Part shown: positions 1-12,990 of the stretch, one piece after another
Numbering within the stretch: the first letter of the stretch is position 1
Layout: each line of letters opens with the position of its first letter
From: Archilochus colubris
Lineage: Eukaryota; Chordata; Aves; Apodiformes; Trochilidae
Assembly (NCBI GenBank): GCA_023079485.1
Contig: CM041083.1
Span: forward strand, 156,196,552 to 156,260,551
Direction of reading: 5' to 3'
DNA: 64,000 nt
Notes under the pieces: model-generated
What the model saw: the letters and a program-made list of their open reading frames with translations, nothing else
Told to the model about the DNA's origin: nothing
Databases searched by the model: none
Program-made: the position numbers and the translations under genes

Positions 1-1690
1 TACAGCTATAAGAAATCCATTATAGTATTAAATAATTTAAAGATTACTAGATGAAAAAAAAAACCAACGTAGTATAAGTCTATTAATGTTATTACACTCA
101 GTCTACAACTGACCATTTCTAAATGGATTATAAAACTATTAACTCTTCCATAAGGAACAGTGAGTTTTTTCGTATAAAATCTCAAATACAAAAGATCAGG
201 AAATCAATGAATCATAACAGATTAACACCTCCTAGTGCAGAACACCAAGAGAGTTTGGGTATTCCATAGCTGGAATTGAAAGAAAACCACAACATAGCAC
301 ATTACTGTAGAATCACTCCATACAGTGGGTTTTCAGTGTCTCAGTACCAAGGAACGACAATGACATTTTCTTAAGAAAATAGTTTTACTTTCAATAGATT
401 GAATTTTGATTTTGGGTAGATTTTTTCTCATAATATTAATCCCAAATATAATTTTTTGTTAGTAAAATCCATACTAGTTTCACTATTTTCTCATATCTTA
501 TTTAATCCAGATCCTCTTGATCGGCAAAGAGCTGGTGCTTTGTAGTCACGAATAGCAAATCCTGACCTCTGTGTTCATGCTGGTCTACTATTTGAGGGAA
601 TATGAGAAGAGTTAGTTGAATGACAGATTTTCAAGGATATAGATAACTTCTGAATATGAAGAAGTAATATGAATATGAGTAGAGTAACTTCATATAGTTC
701 TTTTAAGTTCTTTTATGTGAAGCTTGTTTAGCAGGCATCACACTAAAATATTTCAGTTGGAATCTTGAAGGTGTGATCAGTAAAGGTCAGTATCCAGTTT
801 GAAGCAATATCTGAATCATATCAGGGATGAGTTGGACATTGGCTATTAAATTTTATACAGTGTGGCCCATACCCCTAGTGGAAACACAGACAAAGCATTC
901 TGCAGAAACATAGGAACCTCCAAAGTTAGACAAAATCCCGATTTTCATAGTGACCATTGGCTAAATGCTGGGTTTAGGTACTATAAAGCAGCAGTTCTCA
1001 GCCTAAATCCTGTCTTAGATTTTAGCCTTAAATTAAGGATTACTGTCAGCTTTCATCTCTTCTATTCTTTCTCTCCTCATATCACCCTTTTCTCTGACTG
1101 ATTATCTTTCCATGTTCCCTCAGGCAGCAGTTTATCAAACTAAAGGTTTTGTATGAAACTGCTGCATAGCTCTGAAATATCAGTAGCTTTTGGGAGAAGC
1201 ACATAAAAGAATTTTTTTTTTTTTAAGATACATATGGAGATGCTGTCAAATATATCAGGTGATATATCTCTGTTAATTTATTCTGTACCTGATAGATGCA
1301 GCTATTGCTGGCATAAAATTTTTGTTTTCAAAAACACTGGTCCTTAGATGACTGCTATGTCACTCAATAAAAATTACTCAGTCCTTCAATTAAGTTAACA
1401 GCCACTGAGTATGACATACAGCTATTTATTTGAATTATAACACTTCATTCAAACACCTATAATACCAAATATTTTTGCCCCTACTGACTTCCCACTTCTA
1501 CTGTTTCTCATTATGTTGGGCAGATTTTTTCATAGCAGTTGTAAATAGCCATGGTTATATATTTAAAATGCCAGTCCCTTCTTGTTTTAATAGCCTGAGC
1601 AACTCAGAGAAGCTAGAAGTCATCTCAAGAGACAGAATATAGAACTGTGGTCTGTAGGTTGTACAAACCAGGTTCAAAACAAATCAAAAG
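1..1690. other. Unassigned AT-rich DNA
   Basis: I see no repeat family or gene in this stretch. The two short open frames at 6-191 (-) and 862-1101 (+) have no recognisable motif and are of the length expected by chance in AT-rich DNA. A run of T lies near 1211-1224. Confidence 0.6.
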
Positions 1691-1752
1691 AGATGGATTA
1701 GCCGTTTTTACCACCCCTCTGGGTAGGCAGCTGTTATATTCTACAGGTTCTT

Positions 1753-1770
1753 ATCCTGCCAACAGCACCA
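1753..1770 (-). other. Primer binding site, tRNA-Ser-like
   Basis: On the minus strand the 18 bases read TGGTGCTGTTGGCAGGAT, two bases downstream of the LTR's terminal CA. Compared with the complement of a vertebrate tRNA-Ser 3' end as I remember it (TGGCGTAGTCGGCAGGAT), 14 of 18 positions agree, including the initial TGG and the last eight bases. Position directly after an LTR end makes the call more secure than the match alone. Another tRNA with a similar 3' end is possible. Confidence 0.6.
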
Positions 1771-1821
1771 AATGTTACAGTCCAAAGTAACTTATAATTT
1801 TTAGATCTGCAAGAACAAAGT

Positions 1822-1839
1822 CCAACCCTTAAGGGTTGG
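1822..1839. repeat. Perfect 18-bp palindrome in LTR R/U5
   Basis: The sequence CCAACCCTTAAGGGTTGG is its own reverse complement. It lies on the transcript side of the AATAAA signal (1855-1860), 50 bases before the LTR end at 1773, where a hairpin near the poly-A site would fall. Confidence 0.85.
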
Positions 1840-2134
1840 TTGCAAGCATAAGGTTTTATTAGAGAATGAAGGAGTTTGAGAAAGTCACCACCACAGGTCC
1901 AGAGGTGTTTGGTGAGTATTTCTTGCTCAAAATGTTGTCCTGAATCTGGACAGGGCCCAGTGCAGGATGATGGGTCAGTGAAGAACGACAAAATGGAAAC
2001 CTCGGTGTTGTTTATATAGCCCCAAATTCCTGCTATTCTAGGCAAATGATTCTCTGCTCCTTTGTTGGCCCAAGGAGAGGCGAAACTCATTTTTTGAGCT
2101 TTCGTCCCCATGAGAAGAGCCATCATTTTATGAA

Positions 2135-2505
2135 GGCAGACTGAGATAGTTGGGGTTATTCAGTCTGCAGAGGAGAAGGCTCCAAGGAGACCTTTTTGCA
2201 GCCTTCCAGTACCTGAAGGGGGCTATAAGAAAGCTGGTGAGGGACTTTTTAGGATGTCAGGTAGTGAGTGATAGGACATGGGGCAATGTTTTCAAACTAG
2301 AGTAGGGTAGATTTAGATTAGATATTAGGAAGAAGTTCTTCACCATGAGGGTGGTGAGACACGGGAACAGGTTGCCCAGAGAGGTGGTGGAAGCCCTATC
2401 CCTGGGAGTTTTTAGGGCCAGGCTGGACAGGGCTCTGAGCAACCTGATCCAGTGGGAGGTGTCCTTGCCCATGGCAGGGAGGTTGGAACTAGGTGATCTT
2501 AGTCT
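2135..2505 (+). mobile_element. CR1 LINE, 5'-truncated 3' part
   Basis: This is the last part of CR1 ORF2 plus the 3' UTR. Typical sections in order are GGAGAAGGCTCCAAGGAGACC near 2165, TTAGATTAGATATTAGGAAG near 2313, the TGGTGAGACACGGGAACAGG block near 2352, the GTGGGAGGTGTCCTTGCC block near 2453, and GGTTGGAACTAGGTGATCTT near 2480. The coding part is not open. The octamer tail is missing; an A-run at 2505 takes its place. It abuts the antisense LTR on its left. Confidence 0.9.
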
Positions 2506-2510
2506 AAAAA

Positions 2511-5500
2511 AAAAATAAATCTAAACTTGGTGCCAGCTCCCTGCAGAGAAGACTAAGAGGGAATTCCTCCATCCCATCCTTCACAGTAGCATATCTGTAG
2601 AAGTCACCTGAGCTGTAGCTGGGTGAAGTCTAGAATGTTTCTAGGAGATAAATTCCTGCTCATTGTCTCTCCAGGAATCCATTTACGGTCACTATTGAAA
2701 ATAGGATACTAATTCAGGGAGACCAGGCATGTGAAGAGTATGCCCACACTCATATTCTTACTTGTTGTATTGTAGCTTTCTACCTCAGTGCCTTTCTATT
2801 ATAAAAATTATTATTACTACTATTATTACTAATATTAAATAAATTTAAAAAGACAGCGTCAAATTTTGTTCATATTTTATTTTATTAGTATTTTATTTCT
2901 TTAATATTTTTTCTCTAATGATATGATTTTTATATATTCCAAATGCTTTCTATGCATAATATATTTTCTTTTCAACTTTTAAATAAGGATATTTTTTAAT
3001 ACTGAGGTTATAATTGTTTTCTTTGTTTACTTCAGTGCAGTTTTCCCAATCTTTTATTTTCTTTCTTTTTTTAAAAAACAATGAAGACTATTTTTATTCT
3101 GTTTTTTTTTTTTTTTTAAGTTAAACTATTTGATAATAAAACAACTCCAGAGGAGTCAGATTCTATGCATAGCCTTTGAAAAAGGCACACTGATGGAGGC
3201 AGAAAATGGAAAATCCTATAATGTGCTGGAACAGCCTAACAAGATGCTGATTGTTCACTGCAGAAAGTGTAGAGAAGATTTGGGAAAAGGTTAGCAGTCA
3301 AGAGTAACCATGTTCACCTTAAGTTCAACAATCTATAATGTAAATCTCCACTTCTCAGTGCTCACTTTAGATATCCTTCTAGTTTAAGGACAAGAGAAGT
3401 GTGTCTTCTGGGCTAAGGTTCAATTAACCTACTTTAAATGCATATGTTAGGATAAGAAGAAGCCTTTAAGTATCTATTTCTTTCCATTGTCTCTAAAGAG
3501 TACCTAGAGTGATTAATTCAGCTGTAGATGTCTCCACTACTAAACCTACAAGGTTTTTCTTATTGATTTTTTTATGCTGTTCCCTGATACATCACTAGTC
3601 TGTACACTGAATATATGATCTCCATCAGGATACAGTGCTTCTGACCATTATTCCTTGCACATGTTCACTCTGTATGTTTTAGATGTGTTACCTGTTCATT
3701 CTCTTTCATCTTTCATAAAACAAATTTTACCGATCTCCCAAGGTTCTATTCCTTTAAAAAACAGTAAATTATAATTGGTGATTAGTTTATAGCCCTGAAG
3801 CCTCTGTTTTCATCCTCCATCCACATTTTTTAAGCTTCTACAGTCATTCTGTGATTATACTTCTCTACAGTGAATCATTATCCTGGGGTCACTGTTTGCA
3901 ATACACAATACGTACAATAATCAGACAACTACGTCAAAAGAAATATAACAATGTGATGCAGAGCACAGTCATTCAAAGCTAATCAAACTAAAATGAAAAG
4001 AGCAAAAATCATCAGTCTTCTGATTGTTAGGCAATTGCTGTTACCGTGAAAAAGGTAAGCAGAGCTCACAGCTTCTTTCGCAAAATTGACAAATAACATT
4101 CTTCCAGAAACCTGCAGCTGAACACAGGCAGGTGGCCTGCTTCTGGTAATAGTAATATAGATTTTCCAGTCTGTAAAGATAATATAACAACATACTGGTT
4201 TGTTTTGTGTTTTCTTTGAGATTGGAATATAACACAAATGGCTGCCTCCGTTTCTTTCTCTGCCGTTGTTGCCCCTGGCCACAACATCAGCACTGTAGTA
4301 ATGTGACAGATGTTTCTCTGCTATCAACAGGAGAAAGAGGCCCTAAAAATTACATTATGACTTTATTTCTGTTTTGCTTTTTTTTTTTTTTTTCCCTCTT
4401 TATATTACTTCACTCTGGAAGCTTCAGCAAGTAGAACTGCTGAGAATTTCTTCTCTATTTCACTGCTAAAAGCTACAATATTTTTACACAGTCTCTGAGT
4501 ATACAAAAATTATTTGCAAAAGGATTTTTGCTAGTCAGATGCCATCTTACTTCCTGCATCCTTCTGAAGAGGATTGATGATTTCAGGATACTTTCTTGCT
4601 CTGTTAGACTGAATACTGAAATCAATGGTGCTTGTAAAAGCATCTGTGATTATTTATAGATGTTTCCTCTAGTTTAGAATTCCAAACAAGTCCAACAGGT
4701 AGTACTGCATTAAACGTAACAACATTTGGTGACTTTCAGAGCCCTTAACTCTGCTAAAACATACATGATGCCAGGCATAATCCAAGTATTCGAAGTTTCA
4801 GTACCCTGATAAAAGTCAGTGGAATGCAATTGCTAAATTCAGAACACCTCAGAGCAAATAGCTACTGGTTCACAATATTTGCTTTTCTGAATAAGAGCAG
4901 CTGCTAAGGAGGCTGCTGACTTTGACTTTCTTCATTTTAAATCACTTCTAGGCCATGTGGAGGGTAACAGGAAAAAGATAATTTGCAAAAGTGCCACATT
5001 TTCTGACTTCTGCTGTGGAACCTCATAATGCATCCATGCCCATATTGCATGTGTTTCTTTTATATTTCAGATGTTGCTCTAGGTGCTCAAGGCTAGAGCT
5101 GCTATGTCCATCTGAACTGGATTCAGTTTTTCTGCACTCAGAGATATTGTGGCACAATAAAACATAAAGCAAAATGAAAAGTTAATCTTGATCTACTATT
5201 CATTACAATACTTCCATGGAAATCAACCAAGGTGTTTGTGTGAACAAAGCAAGGAAACAGCTCCTCATCCATTGTAATTTTCTCCATGAATATCACAAGT
5301 TAGGGATATTTCATACACATTGCAGTCTGGAGAAGTACAAGATATTTGCAATCATTAGAGATTTATATATAAATTTCACAGTCACAAAAAGAAAAAGTTA
5401 ATCTTAAAAGTTCGTGATCTTCAAATAAAAAAGTTAGTTATATTTAATCAAGAGTATTCACATCTATATGTTTTGGGGCAGATAGCCCAATTTATTTATT

Positions 5501-6189
5501 TTTTTGTCAGCAGCTGCTGTATGTTATATATCAAAGCACAGATATTACAAAATTTCACTTCAGTAGTACTCAAAGGTATTCACAGTGAAGCTTGTACACT
5601 GAAATCTGCTCCACAATCACCATATCTATAAAATAGGCAAGTGTGTGCTTCTGTTACAGTTAACTAACAATATTCCACAACTACTGCAAGCACAGCTGAA
5701 AAAAGTAAATTTTACCCAAGAATTTGTAGGACTAATGAGTCCAGTTCACTTCAGTCAGGACTACATTACTCAGCTTGGGAATTTTCTTATATCAAGACAA
5801 GCATAAAACATTCATTTATGGAAATGAACATATCTACAACCTGTAGTAGTTACTAAAAATATTTAAGAATAGAAATAAAATTGTAATGTTGTAGTTATGC
5901 ATTTTTAGATTTTTTATTTCCTTGCACTTATTTCCTATACTGCAAATTTTCAAAGATTGTTGCTTACCACAAATGAATGGAATATAGACTTTTAACTAGT
6001 CAATGTGTGACGTATAGGTATTTAGACTTGAGCAAACGTCCAGGAGTCAAGAGATGATTTGAGTGTTTGAAGAACACAGTTTATTGATCTTAGAAGTACA
6101 TTCCAACCCTAAAGAAAATAAAAAAATTAATTATTTTGAGGTTTCTGTGTTGAAAACCTGAACAATCAGTCATTTCAACAATCATTTCA
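2511..6189. other. Unassigned AT-rich DNA
   Basis: Mostly unique-looking AT-rich sequence. Low-complexity T runs occur at about 3099-3116 and 4377-4393. Short open frames around 3983-4434 overlap on both strands and show no protein motif. No repeat family recognised. Confidence 0.55.
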
Positions 6190-6777
6190 GGAACAGCGTT
6201 GCCAGCATGTCCAAGGAAGTGATTCTGCCCCTGTACTCAGCGCTGGTGAGGCCACACCTCGAGTACTGTGTCCAGTTCTGGGCCCCTCAGTTCAAGAAGG
6301 ATATTGAGGTCCTGGAGCAGGTCCAAAGGAGGGCAACCAGGCTGGTGAAGGGACTCGAGCACAGACCCTATGAAGAGAAGCTGAGGGAGCTGGGGCTGTT
6401 CAGCCTAAAGAAGAGACGGCTCAAGGGAGACCTCATCGCTCTCTACAACTACCTGAAAGGAGGATGTAGCCAGGTGGGGGTTGGGCTCTTTTGCCAGACG
6501 ACTTTCAACAAGACAAGAGGGCATGGTCTTAAGTTGTGCCAGGGGAAGTTTAGGTTAGATATTAGAAAGAATTTCTTTACAGAGAGAGTGATCAGACATT
6601 GGAATGGGCTGCCCACTGAAGCAGTGGATTCTCCGTCCCTGGAGATATTTAAAAAGAGACTGGATGTGGCACTCAGTGCCATGGTCTAGCAATCGCAACG
6701 GTGGTTCAAGGGTTGGACTTGATGATCTCTGAGGTCCCTTCCAACCCAGCCAATTCTATGATTCTATGATTCTATGA
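6190..6777 (+). mobile_element. CR1 LINE, 5'-truncated, young 3' end with octamer tail
   Basis: A 588-bp CR1 3' end. It holds the C-terminal 160 codons of ORF2, a short 3' UTR with GGGTTGGACTTGATGATC and CTGAGGTCCCTTCCAACC, and a tail of three ATTCTATG-type octamers ending near 6777. The coding part has no stop or frameshift, which for a dead-on-arrival truncated copy points to recent insertion. CR1 copies are usually 5'-truncated and lack poly-A and clear target-site duplications, as here. It shares its 3' end with the pieces at 36239 and 62774. Confidence 0.95.
6207..6689 (+). pseudogene. CR1 ORF2 C-terminal fragment (160 codons, open)
   Basis: The frame encodes the C-terminal tail of the CR1 endonuclease/reverse-transcriptase protein, downstream of the RT catalytic domain. 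Recognisable pieces are [14 protein letters not shown] near residues 14-27, [21 protein letters not shown] at 39-59, [13 protein letters not shown] at 74-86 and [20 protein letters not shown] at 117-136. RT and endonuclease domains are absent because of 5' truncation, so no activity is expected. The ATG at 6207 is only the first Met in the remaining frame, not a native start. Confidence 0.9.
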
Positions 6778-9700
6778 TTGGGAGCATTCAGAAAGCAACC
6801 AAGATCACTAGCTTGTCATTAATTATCTTTTTCTTTCTGTAAAACCCTTTTGGAATTTCCTTGTTCAGTTTTGATATCCCAGAATGCACCATTCAATAGT
6901 GCTGCAGATACCAGAGGCAACAATGAGGCTTCAGTTCTCTTCAAAGAGAAGTCATGAGGCACTGTAAGTGAACAAAAAAAATATGTCTTTCATATGTAGT
7001 GATATATTAGTGATATATATCTTTCATATTTACTGCTAAAAAATTCCTTCTGTATTGAATGTTATTAACTAATTAGTAGTCTGTTGCATCTGATCAATGC
7101 ATTAATCTCTGCTTAACACAATTTTATGTCTCATTATTTTGTTCTCTTTTGTGATTGTTTTATCAGTGTTTTATAATGCACTGACAAATTTTCATGCTTT
7201 TGAATTTCACTTTATCTGGATACTATATATTATGACCTTTTTATGTCCTAAAATAAGTGAGCATTCACAATCCCTGTTTGCCCCTAGCAGACATAGATGC
7301 TACTTCTAAATCAGTTTTCATTCAGGTTGAGCTAGAGTGGTTTTCTTTCAGATTTTGTTTGGGGTTTTTTGTTTGGTTTGTTGTTATTTGTTTGCTTAGT
7401 TTTTTGTTTTGTTTTTTTTTTTCAAATTACATTTTCTTGGGAGAGGTTATTTTATGTTTCTCAAGCATTATGAATGTTTTTCATAATAATATTTGTCTGT
7501 CTGTCTCTCTTAATTGCTTCCTAATGGATAATGCAAAAATAAAGCAGAATTAAAAATCCTTTTTTAAAAAATCATAAATAATAAATTGAAGAATTTTGAA
7601 ATAAATTCTGAAAATAAGTCACAAAACTAACTTTCTATAACTTAAAATTTCTCAAGCAGGACAATTGCTGGCAAAAAAATCTTGAAGTGAATTAAAAAGC
7701 AAAGAATTCAGAAACGTGGCATTTCAATGACATTAAAAATTCTCATCACATACACACACGCACATATACAAACACACACTATGCATATATAATCCTGGAA
7801 CCAATTATAAAAACTTTCTATTGTTTCGAAAATCTAATTCTAAAATTAATGGAACAATAAAATAAGATTTATTATACACTTTGTTCTTTTTATTCTGTCT
7901 TGTCACAAAATAATCAACCTTCCTCTTTCACTAGCTTATTAAACTGTTTTTTGTTTTTCCCTGAGTTCTGATGTTAATGTAACACTTTCATTTACTGCCA
8001 TCACAATGTTTATATCTTCATTTTTTCAATTCTGTAATTCTTGAATTAGAGGCTATCATTTATTCTTTACTTTCAATTATAATATGGTAATATGGTCTTT
8101 TTTTTCATCCTGCAGAGTCAATTTCCAGCTTATTATTTATATGTGTAAAAAGTGTATTTCATTACTAACAAAAACAACAAGATTTTTTATTGTTTTTCCA
8201 GGCACATCACTCTGTCAAGGGGACATACATGGACCCCTCCAATCCCTTTTGTTCTTAGTAGCTCAAGCAGATTCAATTTCTTTTTCTAGAGAAAGCTGTT
8301 TACCAGTTCAAGCTATTTTGTTTCAGCAGTTCTAGATGGATGAATTTCACATAACCTAAAAAAAATCCTGAATCTCACAGTGGCTTCAGTTTTAAAAAGA
8401 TATACAGGACACTATCTATTTCAACAACTGGTGAAGAAAAAATCAAGTTCCAGCTGAAGATGGAAGATTTAAAATCTAGTCAGTGATGGTCACCTAGATT
8501 TTTTAAATACCAGGACATGCCATGCAAACATGGTTTCATTACTTAAAGAGATTACACCTATGCTTGATTGAAAAAACCTGCAGATGCAGTACATATAAAG
8601 TTTTTTTAAGATCTGCAATTTTATATTGCATGACATGCAGATTAAAAAGTGAAATACTGTACAGCAGTGATAAATTTTACATTAAGTATGCACATTTAAT
8701 GGCAAATCTCTTTGGAAAAAACGTCAGGAACTTATGCATCTACAGAGAGCATAATGAATATGCACAGTAACTCTCAATTTCAGCATTTCATATCTGTTAA
8801 GTCTTTGATTTTGCAAACTATGTAACACTCCTTTAAATAAGAGGAAGTGAATAGCATGATGAAGTATAGTCAAGAGCAAGATAAAGCTTATACTCTGAAT
8901 CCCTATTTTAGTTGTACCATTTTTATGCTTCCTTCAATGTAGTGGTATTCAAAATATGACTAGATAAATAGGAAAAGCTAGTTAGCATTTACACAGTATT
9001 TAAATATATCTAATAAAAAATACAACTATTCTGTAGTCATGTCTTTACCATAAGACTAGGTTAAGTCGATCTACCAGTTAGGTTGGGAGCAATTGCTAAA
9101 CATGGTACTCAATTCTCATACATACAGAGGGTAGCTATTGAGCTTAAAGCTATCAGAATACAAAGATTCAACTCTTAGTAAGTCAAATACAGGGGCTAGT
9201 GGAGTGTCACAAGCTTCAGGAACTATGACCATTGAGAACTTGAAGCCAAAGTATCTGAGAAACCTGTCTCTGCCTTGGGCTTGATTAAGGTGAGTTTTGC
9301 ACGATTTCCTGTTCTTTGCTGTGATCTGGAGTCTTGGTAATCTGAAACAGACTTACAAGACTTGGGTGATTATGATAGGCACTGTAGATAAGCTAGTTTG
9401 GTATCTCAAATCTTGGAAAGTCCTTGTAACAGTCCAGGAAAAAGAAATTCTTTAAAAATTTTGACATGGGATGAAGAAGTTTAGCATCATGTAGTTCATC
9501 TTGCCATCAAAATCATCAAAATAAGTGTTTATGCTTCAATTCAACTGGAAGTGAAGCCAAGAGTTGAAAGTGTTCAATTTCAAGACCATGTAATTCTTTT
9601 TAGGGAAATATTCTGGTTAATGGTCTTGTAAAATACTGCTTCCAATTATTTTCTTTTGAATATTTATATTTGTAAGATTTGTGTAAGCAGATACAGAATA

Positions 9701-12495
9701 AAATAAACCTTCCTGGTTGATTGGACCTATTTGAAAGCTTTTGCTTATCAGAAATTATAAGTGTCTGATCCACTTAGGTAGTATTGTTAATTTGCATGAC
9801 ACTGTTTTGTTTACTTATTAAATAAATGGATACGTCTGTTAATAACATGAAAGAAAAATAATTAGAAATATTTTATCAAGTATTACTCTAAAAATGTAAT
9901 TACTTTTATAAAATAAAGTTGATCCAAATGAAACTGTAAAATCTTAGTCCTTTTTTTCCTCTTCTATGTGGTAATTATTTATCACTACATAGAGAGGATT
10001 TATTCTCAAATTACACCAGTATGTAAGAAGAATAAGGAGATAGTAGAATATGACAGGAGACTCACATGTTTTAGGGAAACCAGAGCAAGGCTTTTTTGAT
10101 CTGGTAACAAGGAAATTAACACCTCTCCACAGTCTCATCAGTCCAGAAGGTAGAGTAAATAATGAGGAATGATATATGCCTAAAAGAAGCTTGATTGAAT
10201 ATAAAAAAGATAATTCTGATGTCTAACTCTAGGAAATGAATTTTCATATTAGCATACTCAGTACTACACAGGGAACAATTCATTGTAAGAAAAGCATTTT
10301 GTGTTATGGAGTATAAATCTAATAGCACAAATAGCATGATTTTCAAGGGAAGGAAAAGACCAAAATACAACCTCTATCTTTTAGTGCTTCATCTCAGTCT
10401 TCTTTTCCCCCCTTCCTCTTCCCTAGAAAGGAAAATTTACTTCTTCATCTTTCTAATAAAAATGACTCAGGCATGTTGAATCTTACCAAAATCTTTCCTT
10501 GCTTTCATCACACATAAACCAGTGTGGATAACGGGGAAAAACAAGTGTTGACTCAGCTCCCCAGCAATTCATATCAATAAAAGCTTCCCTCTGGATCTTT
10601 TGTGTTTTTACAGAACTTACTTACAAGTAGGGTGTTTGCACAATCATGGGTGTAATTGCAGATACTGTATTTAGAGTGGTAGTAGGATTGCACTCTTATT
10701 CCACATTGGCTTATCGCGTGGACCAAATAGTGTCTAAAGAAGATAATTAGAGAGAAAGAGACATTTTTGTCCTATTCTACTCTGCAAAGTGTGTCAATAA
10801 CACAAAGTGAGTTGAGAACAAAAGGCATAGCTGTCTATGCTCACTCTCAGGATTTCTGATTGTGCTGGATATCTACTTCATGGAAAAATGCAGGTAGCAA
10901 ATGAAGTACAGCATATGATTTCAGCAAAGCAGATAAGAGGTATGCTCAAAGGCAAATAATTAATAACTACATTGATATAATATGTGATTCACAGATGTTT
11001 AGGAGCAGATATCTATATATATAATATATTTAATGGTCTATATCTGCAAGCACTTAATTTAGAAGGACCTGATGGAAAATATTTAGAGTTACATGCATGG
11101 TAGTTAGCATGAAAGTCATTTTGCAGTACTGGTAAATGTAGGACTAAGGCTTCCTAAAAGCACCCTTCAATCAAAAGAAATTCCTGCAACTTATCTACTA
11201 TCTACCTGTTGTTAGGCTTCACTAACAAAAATATTTCTTTCTTTCAAGTTCTTTATACTTCAGGCAATGGCTTTTGAACTTCAAAATATTTTTTTTTTTG
11301 CATTTTCACAAATGTGTTAATCCACCTGTATGATCAAGAATGGGAATAGAGCATATGTGTATAAGTTCTGAAACTGAAGAAAATAGGAGAGCTTTTTATT
11401 TCTATTTACACAGTGTTTTCTTGTGAAGTGGAAAACAATTTAAAATATACTAAGGAGAAGAGAAGTTGCTTGTCTTTATTTTCTAATGGAAGGAAATGAA
11501 GATTCAAACAAAAATTTGAGACAAACACTAAGACGAATAAAGACATTGCAGGAAAAAAAAATTAGGCATTTATCCAAAAGAAATTAAGTGAGGAATAGAG
11601 TTACTCTGGACTTTTTTTATTTTACAGAAAGTGATTTAAAATCTGATTTTTTTCTCTGAAAATGCTTAAATCTTTTGTGACCACAGGGAAGTGTAAGAGC
11701 TAGGCTCATAAATTAAGCACATCAACTGGTGCTCAGTTAAAGCAGGATGAATGTAGACTAAGCTGCCTGGTTTGTTTCTTTTTGCTTCCTTTTCACTGAA
11801 CAGTCTGACTGGGTTTCACAAAGAATGTTTTCTCTTTGATTCACAGGGAAAAGTCATGATCTTGATTCACTATGTACTCTCCAGCTCAAACACTTCTCAC
11901 AATATGTTAGCTCTTCATTGTTGTACAAGGGTTTGTGCAAAAAGAGAGGACAAAGTAAAAGCATAAAGGACTTTCAGCTGAGTGTTCTTCACTTCTCAAA
12001 AACTGATCCAAAGTTGTAACATTATAAAGTGTTCTCTATTGTGTGCTACTTTATGGATTTTAGCTGACTTTGCAAATTACTTTCTTTTTCTTTTCCTAGC
12101 AATCTTGCTAAGTATGCTCTTAGGACAACAGTGTCTTTCAAAATATTAATTGTTAGAAGTAGATGGGTATTAAGTAATTTTGATTAATTAATAACTTCTG
12201 TAACAGTCTGCACCCCCAAAACTCTTTGAATGGGGGGACAGTCAGTATTTAATTTTATAACTGAAACTGTTCACAGTTTTTACTATACAAATCCTTCTGC
12301 TTATAACAAGAATTCACTGAGACCATAGAATTTCAGTTTTGTATAACATCCAAAATGGTGAACAGTAATGAAAATTAAAATAAAATAAAATAAAATAAAA
12401 TTATTAATTCAGTCACAATTTTCTACTTCCTTAGATCAAAATTTGTCTGGGAATATAATTATCAGACAAAGTACCTTTGTAGTTAAAAAGCCTTT
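6778..12495. other. Unassigned AT-rich DNA with small simple repeats
   Basis: No gene or interspersed repeat recognised. It contains a T/G-rich stretch at about 7349-7432, a short CA-rich stretch at about 7749-7790, and a (TAAAA)6 array listed separately. Open frames of 60-98 codons are scattered on both strands without motifs. Confidence 0.55.
12376..12405 (+). repeat. (TAAAA)6 microsatellite
   Basis: Six uninterrupted TAAAA units are read directly. Confidence 0.95.
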
Positions 12496-12990
12496 TATGG
12501 TTTGACCTTGGCCAGCTGCCAAACACCCTCTAAGCTGCTCTTTCACTTCCCTCTCCTAAAAAGGACAAAGGTGTGAAAAGATGATCAAAAGGTTTGTGGC
12601 TTGAGATAAACAGCAAAGCCATTTACTAATTACCATGATGGACAGAAGAAGAGACTCAGGTTGGGGAAAAATAATTTAATTTATTGCTGATTGAAAGAGA
12701 GTAGGATGGTGAGAAACAAAGACACACCCTCTCCCCCCAAATCATCCTCTCCCCCACCCTATGCCTTCCTTTCCCAGGCTCAGCTTCATAATTTAATTCC
12801 TGAATTCTCTATATCTCCCATTATGTGGGGACATGGGGAATGGGATTTATGATCAGTTCATAACATCTCTTTCTGCTGCTCCTTCCCTCCATACTTTTCT
12901 CCTACTCCAGCATAAGCCCCAGTCTATTCTCAGAGAGGTGACCCTGCAGCAACCCCTCTGCCAAAACATTGACAACTGCACCAAATAAAG
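12496..12990 (-). mobile_element. Avian ERV LTR piece, antisense (family A)
   Basis: The sequence follows a widespread bird LTR read backwards. At 12499 starts GGTTTGACCTTGGCCAGCTG, the complement of the LTR's 3' end. Next come a CTCTTTCACTTCCC block, TTGGGGAAAAATAATTTAAT at 12661, and on the minus strand an AATAAA signal at 12680-12685. Then come GGATGGTGAGAAAC near 12705, a C-rich stretch at 12726-12775, GGGGAATGGGA near 12835, and CTGCTGCTCCTTCC near 12875. The match fades after about 12925, so the U3 part with its internal modules is mostly lost or diverged. No internal retroviral sequence adjoins it, so it may be a decayed solo LTR. The same family occurs at 43500 (+) and 50560 (-). Confidence 0.7.

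Larger units (their letters stand above)
1690..2134 (-). mobile_element. ERV LTR (antisense) with primer binding site and start of leader
   Basis: Read on the minus strand this has the order of a retroviral LTR followed by its leader. A TATA box (TATATAAA) lies at 2011-2018, an AATAAA polyadenylation signal at 1855-1860, and the LTR ends in TAACA at 1773. After a two-base spacer comes an 18-base primer binding site at 1753-1770. About 60 bases of possible leader follow to 1690. The 5' end of U3 is not seen: no matching TGTTA start is present where the CR1 begins near 2135, so it was probably lost. The 130-codon frame at 1734-2126 (-) runs through the LTR and is not a gene. No gag, pol or env is seen. 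Family assignment is open; the Ser-type primer site suggests a gamma- or ERVL-like element rather than an alpharetrovirus. Confidence 0.72.

Noticed and set aside
1734..2126. 130-codon minus-strand frame
   Set aside because: It runs through LTR, AATAAA signal and primer site, so it is not a gene.
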